NCBI RefSeq assembly: GCF_900176465.1
Contig: NZ_FWXR01000004.1
Coordinates: 245,951-309,950 of the forward strand
DNA: 64,000 bases
Source: Fulvimarina manganoxydans
GTDB lineage: Bacteria; Pseudomonadota; Alphaproteobacteria; Rhizobiales; Rhizobiaceae
Reading direction: 5' to 3'
The notes below the pieces were generated by a model that did no database searches, was not told where the DNA came from, and was given only the letters and a program-made list of their open reading frames with translations. Shown here piece by piece: positions 27,719-39,648 of the stretch (its first letter is position 1; each line of letters starts with the position of its first letter). The position numbers and the translations under genes are program-made.

Positions 27719-28626
27719 TGGCGGGCTCCCGAGCCCTGCGGCGAACCGGACAATTGCCCATGCAGCGCGACGAGAACTTCCGATGCCAGCCGGTCCGTGC
27801 GGTGGGCAATGAAGCTCCAACCGAGATGGCGGCAATGATCGGCCATCGCCTCGCGCCGCGCGGTCATCAGGCGGCGATAATCGTCGCGCAAAGCTTCGGC
27901 GCGGCCGGCGGTGAGGCGCTGGCCGGTTTCGGGATCGCGGAACTCGGTGCGGCCCGTATAGGGGAAGACCTCTTCGGCCGGATCGTTGATCATGACGAGA
28001 TGGCCGCGAATGCCGCGTTTGCCGATCTTATCGACCCGCGTAAGAACCTCTTCGATCGGATCGAGAAAATCGGACAGGATGACGATCTCCGAATGGCGGC
28101 GCAGCCGGTCGTCCGGCGGGAAGCCATCATCGGGCCGGCGGCTTGCGAGCGCTGCGGCGATGCGTTCGGAGGCATCGCGCGCCGAGACGGGGTCGACGAC
28201 ACCGGGATAGCCGATCCGCTCGCCCGAGCGCGAGAGGATCTCGGCCAGCGCCAGGACGAGAACGAGCGCGCGCGACTCCTTCGAGACCTGCGCGGCCTTC
28301 GACACGAAGCGCATGGAGGGGGAGGGGTCGGCCCAAAGCCATACGGTATGAGCCGCCTCCCATTCGCGGTCACGCAAATAGACATGATCGTCGCGAGCCG
28401 AGCGCCGCCAGTCGATGCGGGAGACCTGCTCGCCCTGAACGAAGGGGCGGAATTGCCAGAAATTCTCCCCGACGCCCCGACGCTTGCGTCCATGCCAGCC
28501 GGCGATCACGGTCGCGACGACGCGCTTGGCATCGACCAGGAGGTCGGGCATGAGCGCCGCGCGCTGGCGACCGCGCACCAGCGCTTCGGAGGATGAGGTG
28601 AGGTCGACGGCCGATCCGATGGGCAT
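27715..28626 (-). CDS. DUF58 domain-containing protein
   Basis: A 303-residue soluble protein. The DUF58 core reads FRPFVQGEQVSRIDWRRSAR followed by LRDRE, and a VWA-like strand LWADPSPSMRF is present. It lies between the MoxR ATPase and BatA-like genes, the standard order. DUF58 proteins are believed to be MoxR AAA+ clients or adaptors that present VWA-domain partners. The stop overlaps the downstream ATG. The gap from the moxR-type gene is only 22 nt. Confidence 0.88.
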   Translation of the reverse strand: MPIGSAVDLTSSSEALVRGRQRAALMPDLLVDAKRVVATVIAGWHGRKRRGVGENFWQFRPFVQGEQVSRIDWRRSARDDHVYLRDREWEAAHTVWLWADPSPSMRFVSKAAQVSKESRALVLVLALAEILSRSGERIGYPGVVDPVSARDASERIAAALASRRPDDGFPPDDRLRRHSEIVILSDFLDPIEEVLTRVDKIGKRGIRGHLVMINDPAEEVFPYTGRTEFRDPETGQRLTAGRAEALRDDYRRLMTARREAMADHCRHLGWSFIAHRTDRLASEVLVALHGQLSGSPQGSGARQ

Positions 28627-28648
28627 CGATGAAATGGTTCTTCTCTGA

Positions 28649-29659
<1,011 letters not shown>

Positions 29660-29872
29660 GAATCGTCCTTCGGTCTGGCGGGGCTTGGCAAAGTCAGCGA
29701 GGGCATATGTTCGATGTCTCGCGTGGGCCCACCGCTCTGCCCACCATGAAAAACCTTGTGCCCCGCCCTTGCAAGAAAGACGGGGCAACACTTTCGTGAG
29801 CCTTCAGGCTGGCCGAAATAAGACGGCACGCTTGGATGAAGCCGTTCCCGATCGAGCCTATATGGCAAGGCG

Positions 29873-30481
29873 ATGAAGCAAGAGACGTCAAAGACGACAG
29901 CCGAAGGGATGCTAGAGGCGTCCCCCGATCTGGCCGGAATCGCCGAATGGGCCGCAAAACCAGCGCCTGGCGGCGCCCCGGTCGATGCCTGGAATCCGCC
30001 CGATTGCGGAGTGATCGACATGCGCATCGCCAGCGACGGCCGCTGGTTCTATCGCGGAACGGTGATCGAACGTGAAGCCCTCGTGCGGCTCTTTGCCTCC
30101 GTTCTGCGGAAAGACGAGGATGGGAAGACCTATCTCGTCACGCCGGTGGAGAAGCTTCGAATCACGATCGAGGACACACCGTTCCTCGCCGTGGAGATGC
30201 AGCAGACAAGACGAGACGGCGTGCCTATCCTCGTCTTTCGCACCAATCTGGGCGACGTGGTCGAGGTCGATGCCGAGCATCCAATTCTTCTGCCAAAGGA
30301 AGCAGAGGCCGAGTTTCGTCCCTCGCTCATCGTGCGCGGCCGTCTCGAAGCGCGCCTGACCCGCAGTCTGGCCATGGAACTGGCCGATTTGCTGGAGTTC
30401 GAAAACGGGCGGTACGTCTTACGCTCAGGCGGTGCCGTCTTCGACGGGCCGGCGGCCGGCGCCGACGGGGAGACCGCGTGA
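29873..30481 (+). CDS. DUF1285 domain-containing protein
   Basis: A 202-residue cytoplasmic protein. The DUF1285 core starts at PPDCGVIDMRIASDGRWFYRG and includes LVTPVEKLRITIEDTPF. It then has LRTNLGD-like VFRTNLGDVVEVDAEHP. Function is unknown. In rhizobia this gene regularly precedes the CoA pyrophosphatase and cca genes, as here, and it ends overlapping the Nudix start. The N-terminal 35 residues are variable. The start ATG follows only a weak AAGG. Confidence 0.88.
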   Translation: MKQETSKTTAEGMLEASPDLAGIAEWAAKPAPGGAPVDAWNPPDCGVIDMRIASDGRWFYRGTVIEREALVRLFASVLRKDEDGKTYLVTPVEKLRITIEDTPFLAVEMQQTRRDGVPILVFRTNLGDVVEVDAEHPILLPKEAEAEFRPSLIVRGRLEARLTRSLAMELADLLEFENGRYVLRSGGAVFDGPAAGADGETA

Positions 30482-31134
30482 TGGAGGCCGAAACGCTACA
30501 GACGCGTTCGGCCCGCTTCACGGTTGAGGATTTCCGCTTGCGCCTGGAAGCGCGCGGCGACGCCATGGCTGATCCTGTTGGGGTCGAATATGGCGATCAT
30601 CTTCTCAATCCTGACATTGTCCAGCTGATGGAGCGCGCCAAGGTGCGTGAGGCCGCCGTTCTCGTGCCTCTCGTCGATCGACCCGACGGGGCGGGCGTCA
30701 TCCTGACCCGCCGGACGCAGAAGCTGAGAAAGCATTCCGGGCAGATCGCCTTTCCCGGCGGATCGATCGACCCGGAGGACGCTTCACCTGAAGCGGCGGC
30801 GCTGCGCGAGGCCCGCGAGGAGATTGCGCTGGCAAACCGCTTCGTCGAACCGCTCGGCCGGCTGCCGCGCTATCTCACCACCACCGGTTTTCGCATCACG
30901 CCGGTGTTGGCCTCCGTCGCGCCTGGCTTCTCGCTGACGGCCAATCCGGACGAGGTCGACGACATCTTCGAAGTGCCGCTCTCCTTCCTGATGAGCGAAG
31001 CCAACCACCAGCGCCATTCCAAGGCATTCGACGGCGTCGAGCGCCATTTCTATGCGATGCCCTTCGGCGATCGCTACATCTGGGGCGTGACCGCGGGGAT
31101 CATCCGCACCCTCTATGAAAGGTATTATGCATGA
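30481..31134 (+). CDS. CoA pyrophosphatase (Nudix family)
   Basis: A 217-residue Nudix hydrolase. The UPF0035 motif that marks CoA pyrophosphatases is present: ILTRRTQKLRKHSGQIAFPGG. It runs into the Nudix box with GGSIDPEDASPEAAALREAREE. Such enzymes cleave CoA and acyl-CoA to phosphopantetheine and 3',5'-ADP. The start may be ATG 30481, overlapping the DUF1285 TGA, or the preceding GTG 30478. The 3' end overlaps cca by 4 nt. All three genes are thus one translationally coupled operon. Confidence 0.88.
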   Translation: MEAETLQTRSARFTVEDFRLRLEARGDAMADPVGVEYGDHLLNPDIVQLMERAKVREAAVLVPLVDRPDGAGVILTRRTQKLRKHSGQIAFPGGSIDPEDASPEAAALREAREEIALANRFVEPLGRLPRYLTTTGFRITPVLASVAPGFSLTANPDEVDDIFEVPLSFLMSEANHQRHSKAFDGVERHFYAMPFGDRYIWGVTAGIIRTLYERYYA

Positions 31135-32375
31135 CCGATCTTCGGATCGAACCGGACTGGCTTGCCGATGCGTCGCTTCAGTCGATCCTGGCAATCCTGT
31201 CGGCCGATGGCGAGGAAGCGCGCATCGTCGGCGGACCCGTGCGCAACGCGCTGCTCGGCCTGCCGGTCACAGACATCGACATCGCGACGACATGCCTGCC
31301 CGAGGAGACCATCCGGCGGATCGAGGCGGCGAGGCTGAAAGCCGTGCCGACCGGTGTCGAGCATGGCACGGTAACAGTCGTCGCCAACGGACGCCCCTTC
31401 GAGGTGACGACCCTGCGCGAGGATATCGAGACGGACGGACGCCACGCCAAGGTCCGCTTCGGAAAGGACTGGACGGCCGACTCCAAACGCCGCGACTTCA
31501 CCATCAATGCTCTCTACGCGACCGCCGATGGGGACGTAATCGATCTCGTCGGCGGGGCGGCCGACATCGAGACGCAGACCCTGCGCTTTATTGGCGAGGC
31601 GGAGGACCGGATCCGGGAAGACTATCTGCGCATTCTGCGCTTCTTCCGCTTCTTTGCCTGGTATGGCCGTGGCCGGCCGGATGCAGACGGCCTTCGCGCC
31701 TCGACCCGGTTGAAGGAAGGACTGTCGCGGCTGTCGCCAGAACGGGTCTGGAACGAGCTGCGCAAGCTTCTTTCGGCGAAAGATCCGAGCCGAGCGCTTT
31801 TATGGATGCGTCAATGCGGCGTCCTGACGGCTGTGCTGCCGGAGAGCGAGCGCTGGGGCATCGACACGATCCATCCGCTGACCTTGGCCGAAGCGGAGCT
31901 TGGCTGGCAGCCTGACCCCCTCCTCAGATTGATGGCGATCGTTCCGCCGGACGCGGCGCGTCTCACCGAACTCGCCCGTCGTCTGCGCCTATCCAATACC
32001 GAACGCGACCGGCTCGTGGCCTTCGCTCAGGCGGAGCCCGTCAAGGCGCAGGAGAGCGACGGCTCGCTGCGAGCGCGGCTTTATTTCGGCGACTGCCAGG
32101 CGATCAAAGATCGGCTTCGTCTTGCGCTTGCGACCCAACGCGGCAAGCCAGACACCTTGTCCGAAACGGCGAGGCTCGGTGCGCAGCTTTCAATCGCCGA
32201 GCGGTTCGAAGCACCGCCCTTGCCGGTGACCGGCGACGATCTCATTGCCGCCGGCATTCCAAAGGGCCCCGAACTCGGCCAGATGCTGGACCGTCTGCGC
32301 CGCGCCTTCGTCGAAAGCGGTTTCACGCTGTCCCGCGAAAAGCTCCTCGATCTCGTCAAGGCACCGGCCGACTGA
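31131..32375 (+). CDS. cca: CCA tRNA nucleotidyltransferase
   Basis: A 414-residue class II nucleotidyltransferase that adds or repairs the 3' CCA end of tRNAs, or acts as a related poly(A) polymerase. The head domain has GGPVRNALLGLPVTDIDIAT with metal-binding Asp48 and Asp50. The RRDFTINALY motif and EDRIREDYLRILRFFRF follow. The first motif reads VRN where VRD is usual. Both tRNAs in this window already encode CCA, so repair may be the main role. ATGA overlap with the upstream Nudix gene. Confidence 0.92.
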   Translation: MTDLRIEPDWLADASLQSILAILSADGEEARIVGGPVRNALLGLPVTDIDIATTCLPEETIRRIEAARLKAVPTGVEHGTVTVVANGRPFEVTTLREDIETDGRHAKVRFGKDWTADSKRRDFTINALYATADGDVIDLVGGAADIETQTLRFIGEAEDRIREDYLRILRFFRFFAWYGRGRPDADGLRASTRLKEGLSRLSPERVWNELRKLLSAKDPSRALLWMRQCGVLTAVLPESERWGIDTIHPLTLAEAELGWQPDPLLRLMAIVPPDAARLTELARRLRLSNTERDRLVAFAQAEPVKAQESDGSLRARLYFGDCQAIKDRLRLALATQRGKPDTLSETARLGAQLSIAERFEAPPLPVTGDDLIAAGIPKGPELGQMLDRLRRAFVESGFTLSREKLLDLVKAPAD

Positions 32376-32457
32376 ACGCATTCGCAGGAAGCGCTTTCCT
32401 GGCTTCCGTCATGCCGGGTCGGCTCGGTGGTTGCCACCGCCTACGCCCGGCGCGTAA

Positions 32458-34460
<2,003 letters not shown>

Positions 34461-34487
34461 CGCAATTGGGCCTGTAGCCCAAGTCAA

Positions 34488-35675
34488 TTACGAAGCGGTT
34501 CCGAAACTCGCCGCCGCCTCCGCGTAGATTGTCCGCGTCTCGGCGGCATTGCGGCGCCAGTCGTAGAGGCGGCCTCGAGCGCAGGCGCTTTCCATATATC
34601 CGCCGTCATCATGGCGGGAATCGTCGATCGCTTCCCTCAATGCCACGGCCCAGGCCTCGACGGATTTCGCCTCGACGAAGTCGGCTTCGGCTCCTGCGAT
34701 CTCGTGCATGACGGGGATATCGGAAAGGATGGGGCGTTTGCCGCTGGCCAGGGCTTCGACGGTCGGCATGCCGAAGCCTTCGTAGATCGAGGGGAAAAGA
34801 AGCGTTCGCGACTGGCGATAGAGTGCGGCGAGGTGGTCGTCGGGCTGATAGCCGAGAACCCTCAGGCTGCCCTCGGCGATAAGCTCGGCGCCTGCCGCAA
34901 GTCCCGCATCGCCCCAGCCGAGTTGACCGATCACGACGATCGGATGGTCGCGTCTCAGCTTGGCCGGCAGCGATCGAAAGGCCCCCAGGACCGTTTTCAG
35001 ATTTTTGCGAGGCTCCAAGGTGCCGACCGCCAGAAAATAGGAGGCCGGCGTCAGTCGGTTTGCCGACAGCACCGCCTGATCGCCGGGAAGAGGCGTCGCG
35101 TCATAGATCGGATTACGGCCAGGATTGGTGATCCTCAAACGGTCCCGCTCGATATCGTAGATCTCTGCGATCTCGTCCGCGCTGAATTGTGTGATCGTGT
35201 TGAGGACCGGATAGGCATTGAGATGGCGGGCACCGCGCCGCATCCAGGCGACCCGCTCGGCCGGGTGGGTTTCGGGAAAGCGCTCGTGAGACATGTCGTG
35301 AAGAAGCGGAACCACCCGATCCGGGCGCGGGGAGGGGGGCAGGAAGTTCAAAGCATGGAAAACGTCGCAGCCATCGACACCCTGGCGAAACCGCATCGCC
35401 TTGACCGTACGGTAGGCACCCCGCACGAGACCGATATTGCGAACGCGGCCGTAGAGACGCGCCTTATCGATCCGAGGCGGCGAGATCTTGCCGTCGTTCA
35501 CCGCCCGTAGATGATTGAGTTTGGCGGAATCGAGAGGTGCGTAGGTCAATCCGTCAAAGCCCGACAATTCGATATCCGGCGCATTTCGGGCGAGCTCGTC
35601 TGCCAGGAACCACCCATAATAGGCAATTCCAGCAAACCGCGCCTGCAGCGTCGAAATCTCGATGCAAACCTTCAT
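34488..35675 (-). CDS. Glycosyltransferase family 4
   Basis: A 395-residue GT-B fold retaining glycosyltransferase. The donor-binding half contains FLAVGTLEPRKNLKTVLGAF and the EX7E motif in YEGFGMPTVEALASGKRP. The pattern resembles mannosyl- and rhamnosyl-transferases of O-polysaccharide synthesis. With gmd/rmd upstream it may use GDP-D-rhamnose or GDP-mannose; this is inference. It is transcribed toward rmd (convergent, 27 bp apart), so it is not in the same operon. Confidence 0.87.
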   Translation of the reverse strand: MKVCIEISTLQARFAGIAYYGWFLADELARNAPDIELSGFDGLTYAPLDSAKLNHLRAVNDGKISPPRIDKARLYGRVRNIGLVRGAYRTVKAMRFRQGVDGCDVFHALNFLPPSPRPDRVVPLLHDMSHERFPETHPAERVAWMRRGARHLNAYPVLNTITQFSADEIAEIYDIERDRLRITNPGRNPIYDATPLPGDQAVLSANRLTPASYFLAVGTLEPRKNLKTVLGAFRSLPAKLRRDHPIVVIGQLGWGDAGLAAGAELIAEGSLRVLGYQPDDHLAALYRQSRTLLFPSIYEGFGMPTVEALASGKRPILSDIPVMHEIAGAEADFVEAKSVEAWAVALREAIDDSRHDDGGYMESACARGRLYDWRRNAAETRTIYAEAAASFGTAS

Positions 35676-36241
35676 ATGGGCTTTCCTGACTTGCCGGCAC
35701 GACCTCGCTCGAGTGCCTGCTCCTAAAGCGCGGGCCGTTCCACCACAATCATCTACTCGGCCAAGGATCGAATTGCAGAGAATTTTCTAAGCAAAGGTGA
35801 TCTCTGCAATGCTGCTTTTATTCCTTTGCGCATTGCGGCATTGAACAACTTCGAAGAGACGGCGTGAACGCTTTCCCGGCTGCGTGATGCGGCCAATCGG
35901 GCTGCGCTATAGCCGAGGAAAAAGAAGCATGTGTGGAAAGTTGGCAACGCATGGCCAGGGCTAAGAATCGCCATCAATCGACGATATTTGCTTTGCATCG
36001 CCGAACCGGAAGTGGCATAGAGCGCCGGCAGAGAAGGCGCTGGAGCCTAAAGTCTGAATGTCCATAGCACCTTGAGAAAAATCGTGCGGTGCATACCAGC
36101 ATCCGGCGGTTATTCCCACCTCGACCTTGAGCGGAACTGTTCCGCTCAATGGAATGGTCAGGTCTTTCAGCGTATGATGGATCCGTCTGATGACGAGAGC
36201 CCGTCTCTTTCGCCTCAAATATTGCGCCAGGAGCGTCACAG
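35676..36241. other. Intergenic region upstream of the type I secretion genes
   Basis: About 560 bp with visibly lower GC than its neighbours. An 81-residue minus-strand frame (35753-35998) lacks a Shine-Dalgarno and any motif; it may be the tail of a decayed gene. The outstanding feature is the perfect 23-nt palindrome at 36127-36149. The promoters of the divergent glycosyltransferase and secretion genes must lie here. Confidence 0.45.
36127..36149. promoter_or_regulatory. Perfect 23-nt palindrome, probable operator
   Basis: TTGAGCGGAAC (36127-36137), a central T, and GTTCCGCTCAA (36139-36149) form flawless 11-nt arms, 92 nt before the secretion ATPase start and not followed by T residues. 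Symmetry, length and position fit a binding site for a dimeric regulator of the secretion operon. The regulator is unknown. Confidence 0.6.
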
Positions 36242-38023
36242 TTGAGTAAGCCAAAGTCGCCTTTGAAGGCCGCGTTTGCGGCGACACGCGCGGGCTTCGT
36301 CAGCGCCGTCGTCTTTTCGTTCTTCATCAATATGCTGGCCTTTGTCGGCCCGCTTTACATGATGCAGGTCTATGACCGGGTCATCACGAGCCGGAACGAG
36401 ACGACGCTTCTGTTTCTCACGCTGATCGCTGGCTTTCTGCTGCTTGTCTATGCGGTGCTCGAGCGCTGCCGCTCGGCGCTTCTCGTTCGCCTCGGCGCTC
36501 TGTTCGACGAACGTGCCCGAGACGGCGTCTTCAATCTGTCGGTGCGCGGAAGCCTTCTGGCGCCGGCTGGCGGTCATGCCCAGAGCATTCGCGATCTCGA
36601 CACGGTGCGCGAATTCGGGACGGGATCGGGGCTGATTTCGCTTTGCGATACGCCCTGGGTGCCGATCTTCATCGCGGGCTGCTTCATCCTGCATCCCTGG
36701 TTCGGCTATATCGCGACCGCTGGCGGTCTGATCATCTTCGGCCTCGCGCTCGGCAACGAACTGACGACGCGCGGCCATCTGAAGACGGCCTCCAACAATT
36801 CGGTCGCCGCCAATAGCTGGGTTCAGGCGACCTTCCGCAATGCAGAATCCCTTCGCGCCATGGGCATGATGGGGGCATTGCGAAAGCGCTGGACCGAAAA
36901 GCATGACGATCTCCTCCTCTGGCAGGCCAAGGCCAGCGATCGGGCCGGCATCTTTCTGGCGGCGACCAAATTCACCCGCGCCTTCCTTCAGATCGCCATT
37001 CTTGGAACCGGCGCGCTCTTGACCATCGAAGGTCAGGTCAGCGCCGGCGCGATGATCGCCGCCTCGATCATGATGGGCCGTGCGCTCTCGCCGGTCGAGA
37101 CCGTCGTCGGTCAGTGGAAGAACGTCATCAACGCCCGGGCGGCGCGCGACCGGCTGTTCAAGCTGTTCTCCTCTATGCCGCCGGAGCCCGAGCGCATGCT
37201 GCTGCCGCCGCCGAGCGGCGCGATCACCCTCGAAAACGTCATTGCGGCACCGCCCCAGCAGCGTGTTCCCACCATTCGCGGCATCTCCCTGGCCGTGAAG
37301 CCGGGCCAGGTCCTGGCCGTCGTCGGCCCGAGCGGGGCCGGCAAGTCGACCCTGGCGCGCGTTCTGTGTGGCGTGTGGCCGACCCTTTCCGGTTCGGTCC
37401 GCTTCGATGGGTCGGAGCTGTCCCACTGGGACTCCGAACAGCTCGGCTCCAATCTCGGCTATCTGCCGCAGGATATCGAGCTTTTCGACGGCACGATCGC
37501 GGAGAATATTGCGCGCTTCCAGGAGATCGACGAGGAGCAGGTCATCGCCGCCGCCCGGCTGGCCGGCGTCTACGAGATGATCCAGGCCTTGCCCGAAGGG
37601 TTCAACACGCGGATCGGCGATCGCGGGGCGTCCCTGTCCGGTGGTCAACGCCAGCGCGTGGGTCTCGCCCGTGCCATGTACGGCATGCCCGCCGTCACCA
37701 TTCTTGACGAGCCGAACTCCAATCTCGATGCCGAGGGCGAGATGGCTCTCCTGAAGGCCATCGAGCAGATGAAGCAGGCCGGGCGGACGGTGATCCTCAT
37801 CACCCACAAGCCGAATATTCTGAACGCGGTCGATCTGATCGCGATCATCGCCAATGGTCAGTTGCAGTCCTTCGGCGAGCGCGAGCAGATCCTGCCACGC
37901 CTTCTCGGCTCCCAGGTCCGCCGCATCGCCCAGCCGGGACAGGGTAAGGAAGCCGTGACCCAGCAGCAACCTCAGCCCCAGCCTCAGCAGCGCAACATTA
38001 CACGGGAGACAGCGGCTCAATGA
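36242..38023 (+). CDS. Type I secretion system permease/ATPase (PrtD/PrsD type)
   Basis: A 593-residue ABC exporter subunit. The N-terminal membrane domain (about residues 15-300) has FINMLAFVGPLYMMQVYDRV, the usual first helix of PrtD-type transporters. The ATPase domain has Walker A GPSGAGKST at 362-370, signature LSGGQ at 465-469, and Walker B ILDEPNSNLD. The C-terminal tail is Gln/Pro-rich. The TTG start follows AGGAG by 8 nt. It pairs with the HlyD-type adaptor (ATGA overlap). Rhizobial relatives export RTX-type glycanases and adhesins; no such substrate gene lies in the window. Confidence 0.92.
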   Translation: MSKPKSPLKAAFAATRAGFVSAVVFSFFINMLAFVGPLYMMQVYDRVITSRNETTLLFLTLIAGFLLLVYAVLERCRSALLVRLGALFDERARDGVFNLSVRGSLLAPAGGHAQSIRDLDTVREFGTGSGLISLCDTPWVPIFIAGCFILHPWFGYIATAGGLIIFGLALGNELTTRGHLKTASNNSVAANSWVQATFRNAESLRAMGMMGALRKRWTEKHDDLLLWQAKASDRAGIFLAATKFTRAFLQIAILGTGALLTIEGQVSAGAMIAASIMMGRALSPVETVVGQWKNVINARAARDRLFKLFSSMPPEPERMLLPPPSGAITLENVIAAPPQQRVPTIRGISLAVKPGQVLAVVGPSGAGKSTLARVLCGVWPTLSGSVRFDGSELSHWDSEQLGSNLGYLPQDIELFDGTIAENIARFQEIDEEQVIAAARLAGVYEMIQALPEGFNTRIGDRGASLSGGQRQRVGLARAMYGMPAVTILDEPNSNLDAEGEMALLKAIEQMKQAGRTVILITHKPNILNAVDLIAIIANGQLQSFGEREQILPRLLGSQVRRIAQPGQGKEAVTQQQPQPQPQQRNITRETAAQ

Positions 38024-39333
38024 GCACTCACCTTCCCAAGCCCAACCAGTCGACGAACTGGAAGAAGCCGGCCGCCGTCGGTTACGCGACGATCCTCCTG
38101 ACCTTCTTCGGTCTCGGTGGCTGGTCCGCTTCGGCGCCGCTCGACAGCGCGGTCGTGGCCAATGGCGTGGTCGCCGTCGACAACAATCGAAAGACCGTCC
38201 AGCATTACGAGGGCGGCATCGTTCGCGAGATTCTCGTGACCGAAGGCCAGAAGGTGAAGGAAGGGGACATCCTGTTCCGCCTCGATCCGACCCAGGCTCA
38301 GGCGAACCTGTCGATGGTCTCGAATCAGTATCGCTCGACGCTCGCGCAGGAAGCACGGCTTGACGCCGAGCGCGACGGCAAGGACGAGATAGACTTTCCC
38401 GAAGAGGTCTTGAAGGCCGCCTCGGAGCCTCTCGTGGCGCGCGAGATCGCCGATCAGCGCGAGCAGTTTGAGGAGCGTAAGGCGTCTCTCGCCGGGCAGA
38501 TCGACATTCTCGACAGCCAGGTCGAGCAGTTGAAGAGCGAAATCGGTGGCCTGGAGCTCGAGCAGAAGGCGGCCAAATCGCAGATCGAATATGTTCAGGA
38601 TCAGCTCGCCGACTATCAGGGTCTTCTCGACAAGAAGCTGATCCAGAAGAGCGCGGTCATTCAGCTCCAGCGCGAAAAGGCCAATCTTGAAGGCATCATC
38701 GGACGTTCGACCGCCGAGATCGCGAAAGCGCGCTCGTCCATGTCCGAGGCCGAACTTCAGAAGTCTCAGATCAAGCGCAAGTTCCTGGAAGACGTGAACG
38801 CGCAGATCGTCGAGGTCCGCCAGCGCGCGTCCGACCTTAGCCAGAAGATTGTCGTGGCGAGCGACGTCTTTAATCGTCTCGTCGTGAAGGCACCGCGCTC
38901 CGGCACGGTCCAGAACCTGAAAGTCTTCACGATCGGGGCCGTGGTTCGCGCCGGCGAGCCGCTCCTCGACATCGTGCCGGACAATGAGAGCCTGATCATC
39001 CAGGCCCAGGTCTCGCCGATCGACGTGGATAATGTGAAGGAAGGCATGCGTGCGGAGGTTCGCCTTCCGTCCTTCACGGCCAAGAATCTGCCGTCGATGT
39101 TCGGTGAAATTCGATCGATCTCGGGAGACCGTCTGGTCAATGAGCAGCGGGGCGATTCCTACTTCCTGGCGCTCGTGGAGGTCGATCCGGCGACGCTGCC
39201 GGAGATGGTCGCCAAGGAGTTCAAACCGGGTATCCCGGCGAGTGTCCTCATCCCGACCGGCGAGCGGACCGTGCTCGAATATATCATCGACCCGTTCCTC
39301 GACCGCATGCATGGCGCTTTGCGCGAGGAGTGA
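38020..39333 (+). CDS. HlyD-family type I secretion periplasmic adaptor
   Basis: A 437-residue membrane fusion protein. A single N-terminal membrane helix (about residues 18-40) precedes a beta-barrel/lipoyl segment starting HYEGGIVREILV. A long coiled coil lies at about 85-290. The second lipoyl half and barrel include VKAPRSGTVQNLKVFTIGAVV. It bridges the ABC protein to a TolC-type channel; the tolC-family gene at 4828 is a candidate partner. ATG overlaps the stop of the ATPase gene. Confidence 0.92.
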   Translation: MSTHLPKPNQSTNWKKPAAVGYATILLTFFGLGGWSASAPLDSAVVANGVVAVDNNRKTVQHYEGGIVREILVTEGQKVKEGDILFRLDPTQAQANLSMVSNQYRSTLAQEARLDAERDGKDEIDFPEEVLKAASEPLVAREIADQREQFEERKASLAGQIDILDSQVEQLKSEIGGLELEQKAAKSQIEYVQDQLADYQGLLDKKLIQKSAVIQLQREKANLEGIIGRSTAEIAKARSSMSEAELQKSQIKRKFLEDVNAQIVEVRQRASDLSQKIVVASDVFNRLVVKAPRSGTVQNLKVFTIGAVVRAGEPLLDIVPDNESLIIQAQVSPIDVDNVKEGMRAEVRLPSFTAKNLPSMFGEIRSISGDRLVNEQRGDSYFLALVEVDPATLPEMVAKEFKPGIPASVLIPTGERTVLEYIIDPFLDRMHGALREE

Positions 39334-39648
39334 TAGGACGCGCGTCGCCGCGGCACAGGCGGGGCGCAGAGTATCGATGGAACGGCGCTGATTGCAGGCA
39401 AGGGGCGACGTGGGGGCTTGACCGCTTCGCGTCGCCCTTGGCATAGGCGCTTCTTGTCATGGCAGAGCCGATGTTGCCCGGCGAGGGCGCTTGGAGATAG
39501 CAGTCTCGCGTCAGATCGGCGTTGGCTTGTGTCGCGCGAGGTACGCGGCACGAGCCCGCCTCTCATGCTGATGACACCTCATCGCGAAGCGCTCGCTGGC
39601 ACGTGGCATCTTTGCTTTCGGGATCGGACAGACAGAATCGGAGACCGG
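39334..39648. other. Intergenic region between adaptor and Wzm genes
   Basis: GGGCGACG (39403-39410) and CGTCGCCC (39430-39437) form an 8-bp stem with a 19-nt loop, extended by AAG/CTT with a bulge. It may end the secretion transcript or fold in the wzm leader. The frame of wzm is open through part of this region but not conserved. Confidence 0.45.

Noticed and set aside
36236..38356. A 706-codon minus-strand frame opposite the secretion ABC gene.
   Set aside because: Antisense to a well-supported ABC protein; composition is typical of a GC-skew artefact.
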